This document shows positions 44,186 to 52,630 of a DNA stretch of 64,000 nt, piece by piece. Source of the stretch: an uncultured Myxococcales bacterium (GTDB lineage: Bacteria; Myxococcota_A; UBA9042); assembly GCA_903955385.1 (NCBI GenBank), contig CAJBNH010000131.1:1-64000 (forward strand), written 5' to 3'. The number at the start of each line of letters is the position of its first letter. The stretch's first letter is position 1. The position numbers and the translations under genes are program-made. The notes beneath the pieces are model-generated. The model did not search any database. It was not told the origin of the DNA and worked only from the letters and a program-made list of their open reading frames with translations.

Positions 44186-45706
44186 ATGCACTTTCGCACC
44201 CTCTGCACCTCGCCGCTGGCCGTTCTGGTGGACGACTTCGCCAGCCCTGACGAGCTGGCCGCCCTGCGCCGTTGGTTCGACGACCCCGCCTTGCGCACCA
44301 CGGCGGTGGAAGGCGAACACCACAACGAGACCGGCTTTGCCTTCGAGCTGCCCGTCGCCGCCGACCCGGTGGCGCGCGCGCTGACCGACCGGATCGAGGC
44401 TCTGGTCGGCTTTCCCGACGCACTGAACCCGGTCGACGGCGGCACACTGCGGATGCGCCGGTACCACCCCGGCGAGCACCACCCACGCCACGACGACGCC
44501 TACGACATCGCCGAGCTGCGGCTGTGCGTGACGGCGCTGCTGGTGCTCGATGCGCCCGAGGCGGGGGGCGAGACGCTGTTCCCCGACGCCTCGCCCGGCC
44601 CGCTGCGCCTGCAACCCAAGCCCGGGCGGCTGTACCTGTGGCGCAACACGACCGAAGACGGCGAACCCTGGCCGGCGGCCGAGCACTTGGCGTTGCCCGT
44701 GGTGCAGGGTCTGAAGACGACGGCCACGCGCTTTCTCTACGCACCCATCACAACCCCGCTGCCCGCTTGGGAGTTTCCGCTGGCTGCGGCGACCGAGCGG
44801 CGCGATGCCCACTTGGCGACGCCGGCAGACCGGGGCACGCCGCTGCGCGGGTTGGGGCGTCGGCTGGTGGTGGTCGACGACGGCGTGCCGGCCGAGACGG
44901 TGCTGGCCCTGCGCGACGCCGCAGACCTTCGGGGCTTGGCGTGCGTGGTCGTCGACGCCGCCCGCTTCGACTTTGCCGAGCACCGCCGCACCCGCCCGGG
45001 CGACCTGCTCTACCGGCCCGCTGTCAGTCAGACCGCCTCGCGCGTCGAGCAGTTCTTGTGGTCACCCGGCGTAGCCGACCTGTACGCGCGGCCGATGGGC
45101 GTGTTCTTCGACCCCAACAACGCCTCGATGCTGTTCGACCGCGTGGGGTTGCCGGTGGCGCGCACGTATTGGCCCACCAAAGAGACGTTGCACCTACTGG
45201 ACCGCTGGGTCGCCGACCTGGGGGGGCTGCCCGTCGTCGTCAAGATCCTGGGCTTTTCCGGCGGCCAAGGGGTGATTCGCGTGGACTCATTGGTCACGCT
45301 GCGGTCGCTGCTGGGAGCGTTTCTGGCGCAAGGCAACGCGCCGTTGGTGTGCGCGTACGTGCCAGACGCGGTGCACTGGCGGGTGTTCGTCGTGGGCGAG
45401 CGTGCAGTGGGTGGCTATCGCAATGTGCCGGATCAAGGGGACTTTCGCACGTCGGCTAGTGACGACCCCAACGATTACCGGGCCGAGCTGCCGATCGAGG
45501 CGTGCGAGATTGCCGTTCGGGCGACCCGTGCGCTGGAATTCGAGCTGGCGGGCGTGGACGTGCTGCAGCATCCCAGCGGGCGGTTCTATCTGCTCGAGGC
45601 GAACTTTCCCTGCTATTTCGGGCATGCGCAGGAGAATGGGCAGGACATCGCGGGGGCGATCGTCGACCACCTCTTGGACAAGAGCTTGCGAGGGTGTCAG
45701 GACTAG
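44186..45706 (+). CDS. Fusion of 2OG-Fe(II) prolyl-4-hydroxylase-type oxygenase and ATP-grasp ligase
   Basis: 506 residues from ATG 44186 (AAGG upstream). GTG at 44147, overlapping the permease stop in GTGA, would add 13 residues. N-terminal part (about 1-185): P4H-type dioxygenase with RMRRYHPGEHHPRHDDAYD (Fe ligands His and Asp), GGETLFPDAS, PGRLYLWRNT, a distal AEH as third ligand, and GLKTTATRF with a 2OG-binding Lys. C-terminal part (about 215-500): RimK-like ATP-grasp with FDPNNASMLFDRVGLPVART, VVVKILGFSGGQGV, RVFVVGERAVGGYR, GVDVLQ and LEANFP (metal-binding Asp, Glu, Asn). Both active sites look intact. The substrate is unknown; such pairs modify peptides or amino acids. The last codons lie in the left arm of the 45693-45838 element. 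Confidence 0.88.
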   Translation: MHFRTLCTSPLAVLVDDFASPDELAALRRWFDDPALRTTAVEGEHHNETGFAFELPVAADPVARALTDRIEALVGFPDALNPVDGGTLRMRRYHPGEHHPRHDDAYDIAELRLCVTALLVLDAPEAGGETLFPDASPGPLRLQPKPGRLYLWRNTTEDGEPWPAAEHLALPVVQGLKTTATRFLYAPITTPLPAWEFPLAAATERRDAHLATPADRGTPLRGLGRRLVVVDDGVPAETVLALRDAADLRGLACVVVDAARFDFAEHRRTRPGDLLYRPAVSQTASRVEQFLWSPGVADLYARPMGVFFDPNNASMLFDRVGLPVARTYWPTKETLHLLDRWVADLGGLPVVVKILGFSGGQGVIRVDSLVTLRSLLGAFLAQGNAPLVCAYVPDAVHWRVFVVGERAVGGYRNVPDQGDFRTSASDDPNDYRAELPIEACEIAVRATRALEFELAGVDVLQHPSGRFYLLEANFPCYFGHAQENGQDIAGAIVDHLLDKSLRGCQD

Positions 45707-45838
45707 ACACCTGACATCTTCACCAGGGACAGACCGAGTGGATGCGAGTGGCCCTTTCCAAATAGCAGCAACGACTTAGACCTTGCCAGCGGCGCCCGAT
45801 TCCCCGACAAAAGGTGTCAAGTGTCAAGTCCTGACACC
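45693..45838. mobile_element. MITE-like element, 146 bp with 28-bp terminal inverted repeats
   Basis: 45693-45720 and the reverse complement of 45811-45838 agree at 25 of 28 positions (core GGTGTCAGGACT.GACAC.TGACA.CTT in short form). A third copy is at 7616-7643. The interior (about 90 bp) has no gene. The left arm contains the stop TAG of the oxygenase/ATP-grasp gene (45704-45706), and the right arm contains the stop TGA of the alcohol dehydrogenase gene (45817-45819). No target-site duplication is obvious. Confidence 0.75.
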
Positions 45839-46803
45839 CGGCGCTCCCGGCGTCCCGGCGTCACCCGCACCACCACCTTGCCTGGCACGCCGCCCTTCTC
45901 TTGCAGCGCAAACGCCTCATGTGCCTGGTCGAGGGAAAATTCCCTTGCGATGTGAGGATGTACAGCACCCGACGCGACCAGACCCTCGATCTCGGCGTAG
46001 TCCTGCGGTTCACTGCGCACGTTGCCGATCAGGAGCTTGCGTCGGCCGAACAGGTTCTGGACCAGCGACCGCAGCAGCACCCGCGGCTCGCCCAGCGGCG
46101 TCACGTAGCACCCGCGCGTTGCCAGCACCCGACACGCCACGCCAAACCCCAGGTGGCCGTGGGCGTCGAAGACCACGTCGAACTTGTCGTCCCGTTTTGT
46201 CACGTCATCCACACGGTAGTCCAACACGGCATCGGCACCCAGCTCGCGCGCAAACGGCGCATTGGCCGCGCTGCAAACGGCCGTCACCCGCGCACCCTTG
46301 GCCTTGGCGATCTGCACCGCGAAGTGGCCCACGCCACCGGTGGCTCCGTTGACCAACACGGACTTGCCCGCCAAGTCTCCGCACAGCCGCAGCCCGTTCA
46401 GGGCCGTCAGCGCCGCCACCGTCAACGTCGCGGCGTCGTCGTGGGACAGCGCTTCGGGCTTGCGCCGCAAGGCACTCGCCGGCACCGCCACCCGCTCGGC
46501 GTGGGAACCCTGACGCCCAAGCGCGGTGACACTGATGCCGTAGACGGGGTCGCCGACCGCCCAGCCCTGTACTCCGGGCCCCAGTTCGTGAATCACGCCT
46601 GAGAATTCCGTCCCGAAGGCGCGGGGAAAGCGTGCCCCGGGCAGAAACCGCAACATGCCCGCGCGCAACTTCCAGTCGATGGGATTGATCGAGGTGGCGA
46701 TGACGGCGACCACGACTTCCCCCTTGCCAGCCACGGGTTCCGGCAGTTCGCCCAGTCGCATCACCTCGAGACCACCGTATCGGTCCGCCAAATACGCTTT
46801 CAT
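45817..46803 (-). CDS. Zinc-independent MDR alcohol dehydrogenase / quinone oxidoreductase-like
   Basis: 328 residues with the medium-chain dehydrogenase layout. The N-terminal GroES-like domain has VIATSINPIDWKLRAGML and FGTEFSGVIHELGPGVQGWAVGDPVYG. The NAD(P)-binding Rossmann domain has LVNGATGGVGHFAVQIAKAKGARVTAVCS. The catalytic and structural zinc cysteines of classical ADHs are missing, which fits the NADPH:quinone/enone reductase branch. The C-terminal residues VSGLDT are read from the right arm of the repeat element, so the original end may have been replaced. No functional partner is adjacent. Confidence 0.92.
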   Translation of the reverse strand: MKAYLADRYGGLEVMRLGELPEPVAGKGEVVVAVIATSINPIDWKLRAGMLRFLPGARFPRAFGTEFSGVIHELGPGVQGWAVGDPVYGISVTALGRQGSHAERVAVPASALRRKPEALSHDDAATLTVAALTALNGLRLCGDLAGKSVLVNGATGGVGHFAVQIAKAKGARVTAVCSAANAPFARELGADAVLDYRVDDVTKRDDKFDVVFDAHGHLGFGVACRVLATRGCYVTPLGEPRVLLRSLVQNLFGRRKLLIGNVRSEPQDYAEIEGLVASGAVHPHIAREFSLDQAHEAFALQEKGGVPGKVVVRVTPGRRERRVSGLDT

Positions 46804-46947
46804 GTCGACCCCTGTTCTGCCGGAGCGCCGGCGTCTGCGCTGGCTCTACGACGTGCGCCGGGGACCGTCAAGACCGCAACGGCGCACTGAAACCTCGAAA
46901 CGCTCTGGACCTTGACGCAACGTTCGGCCTGTAGGACACCAGCCACC

Positions 46948-47868
46948 ATGTTGAAGCACGCCCCCCGAGCCGCCGCCGCCCGCCGTTGGTCCCGTTGGAT
47001 GTTCGCCGGGGGCGCCGCCTTGCTCTTTTCGCTTGCCCTGTGGACCCCGGCACTGGCGCAGTCTGCCGCCGATCTCGAGCGTGCGGAAGCCAAAGCCTTG
47101 GAGGCACAGGCGTTCTTTCGCTCTGGCCTGTTCCCCCAAGCGGCCACCGGCTTCATGCACGCTTACGGCATTTCGCGACGCCCGGAGATGATGTTCAACG
47201 CCGCGCGCGCCTACGAAGAGGCCAAGCTGCACGCCGAGTCGATCGCGCTGTTCGAACACTACGTCAACCTTGCCGATGCCCCCGAGGACGGCAAGCGCGA
47301 CGCAAGGGCCCGCATCGAACGGCAGCGGGCGCTGCTGGCACGACCCGTGTCGTCCCCAGCCCCTTTGCCCACGCCAACGCCGGGGACCGCTCCGGCTCCT
47401 GCCCCCACCCCGGCCCCCGCAACTCCTGCGCCGCCTGCGGCACCGGCCCCAGTCCACGCACCCGTCCAGGCACCTGCCCCGGCAATCACCCCCGCAACGG
47501 CCGCGGCCCCGCGCAACCCCTGGGTCACCGCCGCGATCTGGACGGGCACCGGTGTGCTCGAGCTGGCCGCCCTGGTCACCTGGGCTGCCGCCTCCAACCG
47601 TGTCACTCAGGCGGGCAAGGCCGACTTCTCGGCCGCCGATGCCGAGACGACCTACCGCGATGAGATCGCCGCCGCGGGCCAAGAACGCAACGGCGCGGTC
47701 GCAATCGCATTGCTGGGAGGCGGCCTGGCCGGCTGGGGCGTCTGGCGCCTGGTCACCGCCGACCCGGGAAAGCCCGTGCCAACGCACGCGGGAGTCCAGA
47801 CGAACTGGCGGCCGATGTGGGTGCCGGGCCAAGGTCTGGCAGGATTCGCGTGGGAGGGCACATTCTGA
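46948..47868 (+). CDS. TPR protein with Pro/Ala-rich linker and C-terminal membrane segments
   Basis: 306 residues from ATG 46948. A signal-like segment ends at TPALA|QS, preceded by a basic stretch. TPR-like helices span about 50-125 (AEAKALEAQAFFRSGLFPQAATGFMHAYGISRRPEMMFNAARAYEEAK). A Pro/Ala-rich linker (PTPTPGTAPAPAP...) spans about 130-195. Hydrophobic helices (VTAAIWTGTGVLELAALVTWAA, GAVAIALLGGGLAGWGVWRLV) follow. This layout is frequent in myxobacterial envelope proteins with no assigned role. Its stop overlaps the next start by one base (TGATG), so the two are coupled. Confidence 0.75.
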   Translation: MLKHAPRAAAARRWSRWMFAGGAALLFSLALWTPALAQSAADLERAEAKALEAQAFFRSGLFPQAATGFMHAYGISRRPEMMFNAARAYEEAKLHAESIALFEHYVNLADAPEDGKRDARARIERQRALLARPVSSPAPLPTPTPGTAPAPAPTPAPATPAPPAAPAPVHAPVQAPAPAITPATAAAPRNPWVTAAIWTGTGVLELAALVTWAAASNRVTQAGKADFSAADAETTYRDEIAAAGQERNGAVAIALLGGGLAGWGVWRLVTADPGKPVPTHAGVQTNWRPMWVPGQGLAGFAWEGTF

Positions 47869-48827
47869 TGCGAAACCAAGCCTTCCGACTCCTGCCCCCT
47901 CTTGCGGTCGTGCTCGCGTTGCTGCCTGCCTGCCTGCCCGGCGGCTTCACCGACGAGGAGTTGGTGGGGCGCGTTGCGTGCGGGACGGGCGGAAGCCGCT
48001 TTGCGCTCGACGTGAACGGTCCGCTGGTTCTGGCCAAGGCCGAGGGCGAGAAGTTTTCGTTCGACGCCGCACAGAGTTACTCGTACTCGGTCTGGTTCCA
48101 GGCCCACACGCTTCCGCCGGCGGAGAAGTCCGCTCCGTTCGTGGCCACGGTGTCGGCTTTGACGGTCGGGGGCGTGACCACCGAGACGGCCTTTCTGATG
48201 GGGCTGCTGGGACCGACCGGCGCCACGAACTACACGCGACCGATCTGCGTGCTGGCCAAGACCGGCAAGGCTGTCGGCAAGGACGAGAAGCTGGGTGGGG
48301 GCGCGGTCGAGTGGCGCGAGGCCGTCACGGCGGGCACCTGGCATCACCTGCGCTGTTGGTACGACGCCGCAACCAAAGACATGTACATGTCGGTCGATGG
48401 AGCGGGCCCCGAAGAGTCGCTCGTCACCCTGATCGGCAAGCAGGTGCCGACCGTGGCCGTTCTGCTTGTGGGTGCGGTGCCCTACGAGGCACTCGGCGGC
48501 GTCGCGTACGACGGCCTGCTGGACGAACTGCACATCGCCAAGGGCATCGCGCCCTCGACCGTCAACTTCGTGCCGACGCAAACGCCCGACGACGACGCGA
48601 AGACCGTGGCGTTGTTCCACATGGACGGCGACGTGGGACGGGGAACGCTGACGGACACGAGCGTCAAGCCGTCTGTCGCCGTGCAGGTCACGTCTGAGAA
48701 CAAGGTGCTGATGGAGACGGGCAACGTCCTGCCGTTCGTGGAGCAAGACTGTTACGGCTACAGCTTCGCTCAGGCCGCGTGCACTGTCGGTGTCACTGGC
48801 CGCGCGCCTTGGTGCAAGACCCTGTAG
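47868..48827 (+). CDS. LamG-like (concanavalin A-type) lipoprotein
   Basis: 319 residues from ATG 47868, which overlaps the previous stop in TGATG. The lipoprotein signal ends LALLPAC. The body has the jelly-roll pattern of LamG/Laminin_G_3 domains: YSYSVWFQAHTLP, TAGTWHHLRCWYDAATKDMYMSVDG, YDGLLDELHIAKGIAPS and VALFHMDGD. These domains bind glycans or proteins, often on the cell surface. A Cys-rich end (CYGYSFAQAAC...WCKTL) may form disulfides. Likely works with the TPR protein before it. Confidence 0.85.
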   Translation: MRNQAFRLLPPLAVVLALLPACLPGGFTDEELVGRVACGTGGSRFALDVNGPLVLAKAEGEKFSFDAAQSYSYSVWFQAHTLPPAEKSAPFVATVSALTVGGVTTETAFLMGLLGPTGATNYTRPICVLAKTGKAVGKDEKLGGGAVEWREAVTAGTWHHLRCWYDAATKDMYMSVDGAGPEESLVTLIGKQVPTVAVLLVGAVPYEALGGVAYDGLLDELHIAKGIAPSTVNFVPTQTPDDDAKTVALFHMDGDVGRGTLTDTSVKPSVAVQVTSENKVLMETGNVLPFVEQDCYGYSFAQAACTVGVTGRAPWCKTL

Positions 48828-48860
48828 TGTAAGGTCTTTCCAACGTCGACCGCCTGACAG

Positions 48861-50159
48861 CTAGGCTTGGGCTTGCGCCTGCTGCTGCTTCTTCTGCATT
48901 TCGCTCGCCTTCTTCTTCGCCTGCTGCGACAACTGCTTCTCTCGCAGAGCCACGTCCTTTTCCGCGCGCTTGGCCAACGCCTCGCTGGTGCCGCGGTCCA
49001 GTTCGCGCTTCAACGTCTGGCGAACGGACTGCTTGCAGTTCTGCTCCTCCAGGCGGCGCTTGAGTTCCAGCGGCGCGGTCGCCCACTCGAAGGCCCCCGT
49101 GAGCTGCCGGCTGTCCAGGGCGTCGCCGCTCGACTGCAGCTTCTTGGTGGCCTCTTCGACCCGACCCGAGAAATACGCGATCTTCTCCTTGCCGGCGGTA
49201 TCGTCGAACAGCGGCGTCATCATCTTCTTCTGGTTCATCTCTTCGGCCATGCGGTCCTTCTTCCGGGCTGCCTCGAGCGCGGGATAGACCTTCTTGGCAT
49301 AGAGGACCGATTCCATCTGCATCTTCTTGTGCTGCTTCTCCGACGCCCCCACCCTCTCGGGGTACGTCATCGCCTTTTCGGTCTCCTCCTTGGCTCCCTC
49401 GCGCTTGTCGAACGTCTTGCACGCTTGCTCGTCGTGGGCGGCCAGCGAGTCCTTGCGCTTGGCCTCGGACCCGCGCTGCTTGGCCTCCTGCTCGCGGAAG
49501 CGGCGCGACGAGTCGGCGATGCGGGTGTAGACGTCGCCTTCGCGTCCCAACGGCCCCGAGTCTCCCAATGCCGCCGCAGCCGTGTACTCCAGGTAGCCGT
49601 CAGCGGCCGCCTCCAGCAGCAGGCTCGCGTGGGCGTCGGCCAGGTCTGCCAGCTGCTCGGTCGCGTTCTTCAGCTCCAGCGCCGCGGCATCGCCCGTGTC
49701 GATCGAGGCTTCCAGCGCGCCGAACTCGAGCTTGGACGCGATCCGCAGCAAGTCCGCAGGGTCCTGACCGGCCAGCAGGTCCGAAGGCAGCGCAAGACCC
49801 AGACCCAGAGCGTTGGGCTCGTAGCACATGGCGGGCAAGGGATCCTGGTCCGCGGGCTTGGCCTGCGCCACACGGGGCAGCGCGGCGCCGGCGGCCAGCA
49901 CGGCCGAGGCCCCCATCAGGCCGCCCAGCAAACCACGGCGAGACACCCCGGTCGGCGGCGCGACGCGGGCGGTCAGCATCCCGGCGTCGGCAAGCGCGTC
50001 CAGACGGTCCAGCAGCGTCGGGCGGTCCATGACCAGCGCCCCGGACAGGGCGGTCAGGTCGTGGTGCCCATCACAGAGGGACACCAGCGCGGCATCCGCG
50101 GCGGCGAGGCGCCCGGAAGTGGCGGCGGCAAGGGCGGAAGGCGTTGCAGTCGGTTTCAT
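48861..50159 (-). CDS. Protein with HTH-like N-terminus, internal Tat signal and coiled-coil tail
   Basis: ATG at 50159 gives 432 residues. Residues about 15-65 (LVSLCDGHHDLTALSGALVMDRPTLLDRLDALADAGML) look like a small winged-helix domain. Only then comes a twin-arginine-type signal SRRGLLGGLMGASAVLAAGA ending at VAQA (about residues 74-100). The mature part is helical. After about 250 it is strongly Lys/Glu/Gln-rich with coiled-coil character and ends KKKASEMQKKQQQAQAQA. An N-terminal domain ahead of a Tat signal is unusual, although similar leaders occur in Myxococcota proteins. The export route and function are unproven. Confidence 0.75.
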   Translation of the reverse strand: MKPTATPSALAAATSGRLAAADAALVSLCDGHHDLTALSGALVMDRPTLLDRLDALADAGMLTARVAPPTGVSRRGLLGGLMGASAVLAAGAALPRVAQAKPADQDPLPAMCYEPNALGLGLALPSDLLAGQDPADLLRIASKLEFGALEASIDTGDAAALELKNATEQLADLADAHASLLLEAAADGYLEYTAAAALGDSGPLGREGDVYTRIADSSRRFREQEAKQRGSEAKRKDSLAAHDEQACKTFDKREGAKEETEKAMTYPERVGASEKQHKKMQMESVLYAKKVYPALEAARKKDRMAEEMNQKKMMTPLFDDTAGKEKIAYFSGRVEEATKKLQSSGDALDSRQLTGAFEWATAPLELKRRLEEQNCKQSVRQTLKRELDRGTSEALAKRAEKDVALREKQLSQQAKKKASEMQKKQQQAQAQA

Positions 50160-50243
50160 GTTCGGCGCTCCATCGGCTGAAAGTGGAAAGGCCCCTTCTT
50201 GGGACGAGGAGCGTACCATTTTCTGACGCAGCGCAAAATAGTT

Positions 50244-50262
50244 TCGGACCATAATTGTCCGA
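50244..50262. promoter_or_regulatory. Palindromic operator candidate TCGGAC-N7-GTCCGA
   Basis: TCGGAC (50244-50249) and GTCCGA (50257-50262) form a perfect 6-bp inverted repeat around CATAATT. It sits in an AT-rich patch of the divergent region between the Tat-signal protein (minus) and galT (plus). The shape fits a dimeric regulator such as an Rrf2- or GntR-type protein; the regulator is unknown. Confidence 0.45.
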
Positions 50263-50384
50263 TTTGTTTTCTCCGGCCCCCAACGGGTCCGCGACCGCCC
50301 CGTTCTCCCTGCCCTCCCTTGTCGATCCGCGACTTCGGCCCTACGCTCCCTCTGGCGCTGCCGCCCCCGCTGCGAGGCGTTTTC

Positions 50385-51488
50385 ATGACGACGGTTCCGT
50401 CCGCGCTCCCCGTCTCACCGGCCTCTGCGCCGCCCCCGCACACGTTGCCGTTTCGGCGCGAACACCTGCGCGCCGACGGTCGCAAGCTCACGCTGTACGG
50501 CACTCGCCCCCACGATCTGCCCGCCGGTCCCGATCTGCCGCCGGTGCCGCCGCCCACGCCGCATCTGCGTTGGCATCCGCTGCGGCGCGAGTGGGTAGCC
50601 TATGCAGCGCACCGTCAGGACCGCACCTTCATGCCGCCGGCCGAGTACTGCCCGCTGTGCCCGGTGCAGCCCGGCGGCCTGGCGGGCGAGGTGCCGTTTG
50701 CCGAGTTCGAGATCGCCGTCTTCGACAACCGCTTTCCCGGCCTGCACTTCCAAGCGCCGGTCCCGGGTCCGTTGCCGGTCGAGGCGCGCGCGGCGGTGGG
50801 GCATTGCGAGGTCGTGGTCTTCACGTCAGCGCATCAGGGCAGCCTGGCCGGCCTGACGCCTGAGCGGCGCGAGCTGCTGGTGCGGGTGTGGGCCGATCGC
50901 TATCGGACGCTGTACGCGCATCCCGACGTCAAGTTCGTGCTTCCGTTCGAGAACCGTGGCGAAGAGGTCGGCGTCACGCTGCACCATCCGCACGGCCAGA
51001 TCTACGCGTTCTCGTTCCTGCCGCCGCTGCTCGAAAAGCCGGTGCAGGCGTTTCGCGAGGGGCCGGTGCTGCAGCAGCTGCGGCAGCGGGTGGGCGATGC
51101 GTATGACATCTGCGGCGACGCGCACTCGGTCGCGTTCGTGCCGCCGTTTGCCCGGTACCCGTACGAAGTGTGGGTCGCGCCGCGGCAATTTCACCCGGGA
51201 CCGTGGACCTTCGACGACGCCCAAGTGCGGTCGTTCGCCGAGGTGCTGGGGCAGGCGGTGGCGCGGCTGGACAAGCTGTTCGACCGGCCGATGCCCTACA
51301 TCCTGGCCCTGTACGCGGCACCCAAGGGCGAGGAGGCGACCTTTGCCTTCCACGCCCAGCTGTACCCGGCGCTGCGGACCGCGCAGAAGCTGAAGTTCCT
51401 GGCCGGATGCGAGATCGCCGCCGGCACGTTCCTGGTCGACGCGCTGCCCGAAGACGCCGCTGCCAAGCTGCGCGGGGTGTTGCCATGA
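50385..51488 (+). CDS. galT: Galactose-1-phosphate uridylyltransferase
   Basis: 367 residues from ATG 50385 (GCGAGG upstream). The HIT-fold active site [10 protein letters not shown] (about 201-210) contains the uridylylated His of the HPHGQ motif. CPLCP near residue 88 is a zinc ligand pair, and [18 protein letters not shown] and [11 protein letters not shown] fit GalT. It transfers UMP between UDP-glucose and galactose-1-phosphate in the Leloir pathway. Its stop overlaps the galK start (ATGA). No galE is seen in the window. Confidence 0.95.
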   Translation: MTTVPSALPVSPASAPPPHTLPFRREHLRADGRKLTLYGTRPHDLPAGPDLPPVPPPTPHLRWHPLRREWVAYAAHRQDRTFMPPAEYCPLCPVQPGGLAGEVPFAEFEIAVFDNRFPGLHFQAPVPGPLPVEARAAVGHCEVVVFTSAHQGSLAGLTPERRELLVRVWADRYRTLYAHPDVKFVLPFENRGEEVGVTLHHPHGQIYAFSFLPPLLEKPVQAFREGPVLQQLRQRVGDAYDICGDAHSVAFVPPFARYPYEVWVAPRQFHPGPWTFDDAQVRSFAEVLGQAVARLDKLFDRPMPYILALYAAPKGEEATFAFHAQLYPALRTAQKLKFLAGCEIAAGTFLVDALPEDAAAKLRGVLP

Positions 51489-52630
51489 CCCGTCCCGACG
51501 TCGCCCGAGCTGACGTGACCGACGCCGCCGCGCGCGCTTTTGCCGAGACGTGGGGCGTACTTCCCGAAGCCGTCGGGGTCGCGCCAGCCCGCGCCAACCT
51601 GCTGGGAGAGCACACGGACTACAACGACGGCTTCGTGCTGCCGACGCCGCTGGGTCTGTGGACGGCGGTGGCGGTGGGTCGGGCCGAGCGCGACGGCGGA
51701 ATCGAGGCGCTGGCCTGCCGACTCGGCGAGAAAAAGTCGCGTGCGTACGGCGAGTTGCGACAGGGCGACTGGCTGGACTACGTGGCGGGCTGTGCCGCGG
51801 CCTTGCAGGCGCGCGGGGTCGAGCTGCCGGGGCTGCGGCTGGCAATCGACAGTCAAGTGCCCATCGGTGCAGGGATTTCCAGCTCGGCGGCGCTAGAGGT
51901 CGCCACCCTGCGGGCCCTGCGCTCGCTGCTGGACCTGCCACTGGGCGACGAGACGCTGGCCCGCACCGCACAAGAGGCCGAGCGCGGCTATGCCGGGATG
52001 CCGTGCGGGATCATGGACCAGATGGTGTGCGCGCTGGGGACGCCGGGCGAGGCGCTGTTCCTCGACACCCGCACGCTGGGCCGCCAGCTGCTGCCGCTGC
52101 CGCAGGGCGCCACGTTTGCGGTCGTGCACTGCGGTGTGCCGCACAAGCTGACCGACGGCGGCTATCGCCAGCGGCGCGCGGAGTGCGAGAAGGCGGCGGA
52201 GTTGTTGGGCGTTCGAGCGCTGCGCGACGTGGGCGTCGATGAACTGAACCGACTGGACGCCTTGCCAGAGCCGCTGCGGAGCCGCGCGCGGCACGTGGTG
52301 ACGGAAAACGAGCGGGTCGAGCGCGCGGTCGAGGACCTGCGCTCAGGGGACGTGAAGGCTTTTGGCCGACGGATGGTGGAGAGCCACCGGTCGCAGCGCG
52401 ACGACTTCCGGGTCTCGATCGACGAGATCGACACCTTGGTCGAGGCGGCGCTTGCCTGTGGGGCTTGGGGCGCGCGGCTGACCGGCGGCGGCTTCGGCGG
52501 CTCGATGGTGGCGCTCGTGGCGACAGAAACCTTGGATGACTGGTGGCAGCGCGTGTCGGCCCTGGTGCCGCGCGCGAAGTGGCTGGGACGCGCCGACGCG
52601 CGGCCGGCCGAGATCGAGGTGAACCGATGA
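51485..52630 (+). CDS. galK: Galactokinase
   Basis: 381 residues. GHMP-kinase motifs are complete: the galactokinase signature APARANLLGEHTDYNDGFVLP (about 31-51), the ATP-binding PIGAGISSSAALEVA (about 122-136), and the C-terminal LTGGGFGGSMVALV. It phosphorylates galactose at C1, supplying GalT. It is coupled by ATGA overlaps to galT upstream and to the GH5 gene downstream, so all three are likely made from one message. Confidence 0.95.
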   Translation: MTRPDVARADVTDAAARAFAETWGVLPEAVGVAPARANLLGEHTDYNDGFVLPTPLGLWTAVAVGRAERDGGIEALACRLGEKKSRAYGELRQGDWLDYVAGCAAALQARGVELPGLRLAIDSQVPIGAGISSSAALEVATLRALRSLLDLPLGDETLARTAQEAERGYAGMPCGIMDQMVCALGTPGEALFLDTRTLGRQLLPLPQGATFAVVHCGVPHKLTDGGYRQRRAECEKAAELLGVRALRDVGVDELNRLDALPEPLRSRARHVVTENERVERAVEDLRSGDVKAFGRRMVESHRSQRDDFRVSIDEIDTLVEAALACGAWGARLTGGGFGGSMVALVATETLDDWWQRVSALVPRAKWLGRADARPAEIEVNR

